Source: Planctomycetota bacterium (GTDB lineage: Bacteria > Planctomycetota > UBA1135 > GCA-002686595). Taken from it: 60,629 bases of DNA. Under the pieces are notes generated by a model. The model did not search any database and was not told where the DNA came from. It saw only the letters and a program-made list of their open reading frames with translations. Of this stretch, positions 59,154 to 60,629 are shown piece by piece. Every line of letters starts with the position of its first letter. Positions within the stretch are counted from its first letter, which is position 1. The stretch covers positions 1 to 60,629 of the forward strand of contig JACRIN010000086.1 of NCBI GenBank assembly GCA_016220085.1. The letters run 5' to 3'. A program made the translations under genes and the position numbers.

Positions 59154-60629
59154 ATGCGGGTCCCGGTGTTGCTGATCCTCGCCGCGGCGGTGTACGTCGT
59201 GCTGCGCTGTCTCCTGCTCGCGACGCGGCCCGACACGGTGGCGATGCCGGTCTATGAGCTCGCCACGATCGGCAACCTCGCGGCGGTGACCGCGTCGGGC
59301 GAGGGGACCGCGCCGCTCGCGAGCTACTACGACAACTGCGGCGGACACCTGATCACCGGGCTGCTCGGCGCCGCGTCGTACCGCGTGTTCGGCGAGTCGT
59401 ACCTCGCGCTCAAGCTCGTCCCGTTCGCGCTCGGGCTGGTCGCGCTGGTGCTCGCGTGGCGCATCGCGGACCGCTGCTTCGGGCGCGGCGCCGCGGCGGT
59501 GACCGCGTTCGCGTTCGCGTTGCCGCCGCCGACGCTCTTCAAGTACTCGTTGCTCGCGAAGGGCAACCACTTCGAGAACGTCGCGTTCCAGTTGATCGTC
59601 GTGTGGCTCGTGCTCGGGCTCTCCGCGAGCCGCGCGAGGCGCACGCGGCTCTGCGCGGCGGGCGTCGCCGCGGGCTTCGCGGTGTTCCTCTACTTCGGGA
59701 GCGCGTTGATGCTGGTCGCGCTCTGCGCCGCGCACGTCGTCGCGGTCAGCGTGCGGCGAGCGGTGCGCGACGTGCCGCTGGCGGCGTTGGGCTGCGCGTT
59801 CGGGCTCGCGCCGCTCGCTTGGATCGAGCGCGCGACCGCGGGCCGGGCGAGCGCGTTCGCCGAGGCGAAGCTCGGCGGCGAAGCGGGCCTGTTCGACGGG
59901 TTCGGCGCGCGCCTCGCGGCGTTCCTCGGCGACGTCGCGCCGAACGCGGGTGCGTTCGAGGCGTTCGCGGGGCTGCCCGCGAGCTACGCGGAGCGCGCGT
60001 ACCTCGCCGCGTTCGTCGTCGCGTGGTGCTGCGCGCTCGTCGCGCTGCTGCGCCGCTCGGAAGGCGAGCCCGCGGCGCGCGCCGCATTCGCGCCGTTCGT
60101 GCTCTACCCGCTGCTCTTCCTCGTCGCGGTCGGCGCGAGCACGTTCGACTTCGACGTGTACGCGAAGCCGGTCGAGGTCGGCCGCTACCGCTATCTCGTG
60201 CCGCACTTCGCGTTCGCGACGATCCTGTTCGGCGCCGCGCTCGCGTGGGCGTGGCGACGGCGCGGCGCGTGGCGCCTCGGCGCGGGCGCGCTCGGCACCG
60301 CGTGCTTCGGAGCGAGCCTCTTCACGCTCGCGACGATCGATTGGAGCTTCGCGGAGACCGGCGTGATCGAGGGCTACGCGGGCTCGTGGTTTCGCTACTA
60401 CCCGAACGTCGCGCTCCAGCCGACGTTCGACGCGCCGCGCGGCGAGCCGACGTGGGACCCCGCGGTCTTGCCGGCGAACGTCGCGCGGCTCTCGCCGCCG
60501 CACCGACGCGACGTATACGAAGGCGTCGGTCAACGCGAGGCGCAGCTCCGACTCGTCGACCCCGCGAACGAGTTCGACGTCGCGTGGCTCGACCCGATGC
60601 TCGCGCGCTACGACTCCGCGCATTCCCTC
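59154..60629 (+). CDS. Polytopic membrane glycosyltransferase-like protein (GT39/PMT-type), cut by the right edge
   Basis: The frame is open from the ATG at 59154 to the window end, 492 residues without a stop. It has about ten hydrophobic segments. The first ends at residue 23 and is followed by a periplasmic loop with acidic residues (MPVYELATIGNL, APLASYYDNCGGHLITGLLG), the arrangement of Dolichyl-phosphate-mannose-protein mannosyltransferase-like (GT-C) enzymes. The C-terminal soluble part (from about residue 405: GVIEGYAGSWFRYYPNVAL) is not recognised. It may transfer sugar from a polyprenyl carrier at the outer face of the membrane. It is divergent from the metzincin, with 173 bp between starts. 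The family call is tentative. Confidence 0.68.
   Translation, partial: MRVPVLLILAAAVYVVLRCLLLATRPDTVAMPVYELATIGNLAAVTASGEGTAPLASYYDNCGGHLITGLLGAASYRVFGESYLALKLVPFALGLVALVLAWRIADRCFGRGAAAVTAFAFALPPPTLFKYSLLAKGNHFENVAFQLIVVWLVLGLSASRARRTRLCAAGVAAGFAVFLYFGSALMLVALCAAHVVAVSVRRAVRDVPLAALGCAFGLAPLAWIERATAGRASAFAEAKLGGEAGLFDGFGARLAAFLGDVAPNAGAFEAFAGLPASYAERAYLAAFVVAWCCALVALLRRSEGEPAARAAFAPFVLYPLLFLVAVGASTFDFDVYAKPVEVGRYRYLVPHFAFATILFGAALAWAWRRRGAWRLGAGALGTACFGASLFTLATIDWSFAETGVIEGYAGSWFRYYPNVALQPTFDAPRGEPTWDPAVLPANVARLSPPHRRDVYEGVGQREAQLRLVDPANEFDVAWLDPMLARYDSAHSL

Noticed and set aside
1..60629. CRISPR arrays, tRNA/rRNA genes, transposases, phage or defence genes
   Set aside because: No regularly spaced repeats, no cloverleaf-like sequence, and no recombinase, nuclease or capsid-type protein was recognised in any frame.

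Overview
The window is very GC-rich, with G or C at nearly every third codon position, so many antisense and off-frame reading frames stay open. The gene content points to the phylum Planctomycetota. A large exported protein joins DUF1080, a beta-propeller, HEAT-like repeats and a one-heme cytochrome c domain, an architecture typical of that phylum. There are also exported HAF-repeat, FG-GAP and metzincin proteins with planctomycete-style C-terminal modules, an ECF42/DGPF sigma pair, and an octaheme cytochrome. This assignment is inferred from protein families; no rRNA or other marker gene is present. I see no tRNA, rRNA, CRISPR array, transposase or integrase.

Region 1 (1-12412, all minus strand) is one long, tightly packed operon. 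It runs from an FAD-dependent UDP-galactopyranose-mutase-like enzyme through a VTC-type (polyphosphate polymerase-like) protein, a DUF4956 membrane protein, a TPR-like membrane protein, an SGNH hydrolase-like membrane protein, a CotH-kinase/beta-helix fusion, a degenerate metallophosphoesterase and two GT4 glycosyltransferases, to a TolC-like lipoprotein cut by the left edge. Nearly every junction is a 1- or 4-bp stop/start overlap. This looks like a surface glycan or phospho-polymer assembly system and is the best candidate here for an undescribed system.

Region 2 (12603-25427) holds an SPFH membrane protein with a ribbon-helix-helix partner, a sulfatase-fold enzyme with Thr at the nucleophile position, an unknown membrane protein, and a macrodomain protein coupled to a small membrane protein. 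Then come a lipoprotein and three consecutive membrane-anchored proteins built from carboxypeptidase-regulatory-like modules. The region ends in a small truncated-looking ORF interrupted by a 26-bp-arm inverted repeat.

Region 3 (25428-34390) is a sugar-catabolism locus. A divergent ROK kinase faces transketolase, a transaldolase/glucose-6-phosphate isomerase fusion, 6-phosphogluconate dehydrogenase and glucose-6-phosphate dehydrogenase, covering most of the pentose phosphate pathway.

Region 4 (34391-41284) is a TetR-controlled tripartite RND efflux operon. Two nearly identical 19-bp operators lie before tetR and before the pump genes. The pump has a His in place of the second TM4 aspartate.

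Region 5 (41464-60629) contains a methyltransferase, an M14 zinc carboxypeptidase, a polytopic membrane protein, the DUF1080/propeller/cytochrome protein, a HAF-repeat secreted protein, a lipid-anchored octaheme HAO-like cytochrome, an FG-GAP protein, the ECF42/DGPF pair, a secreted metzincin with a clear Rho-independent terminator, and a membrane glycosyltransferase cut by the right edge.
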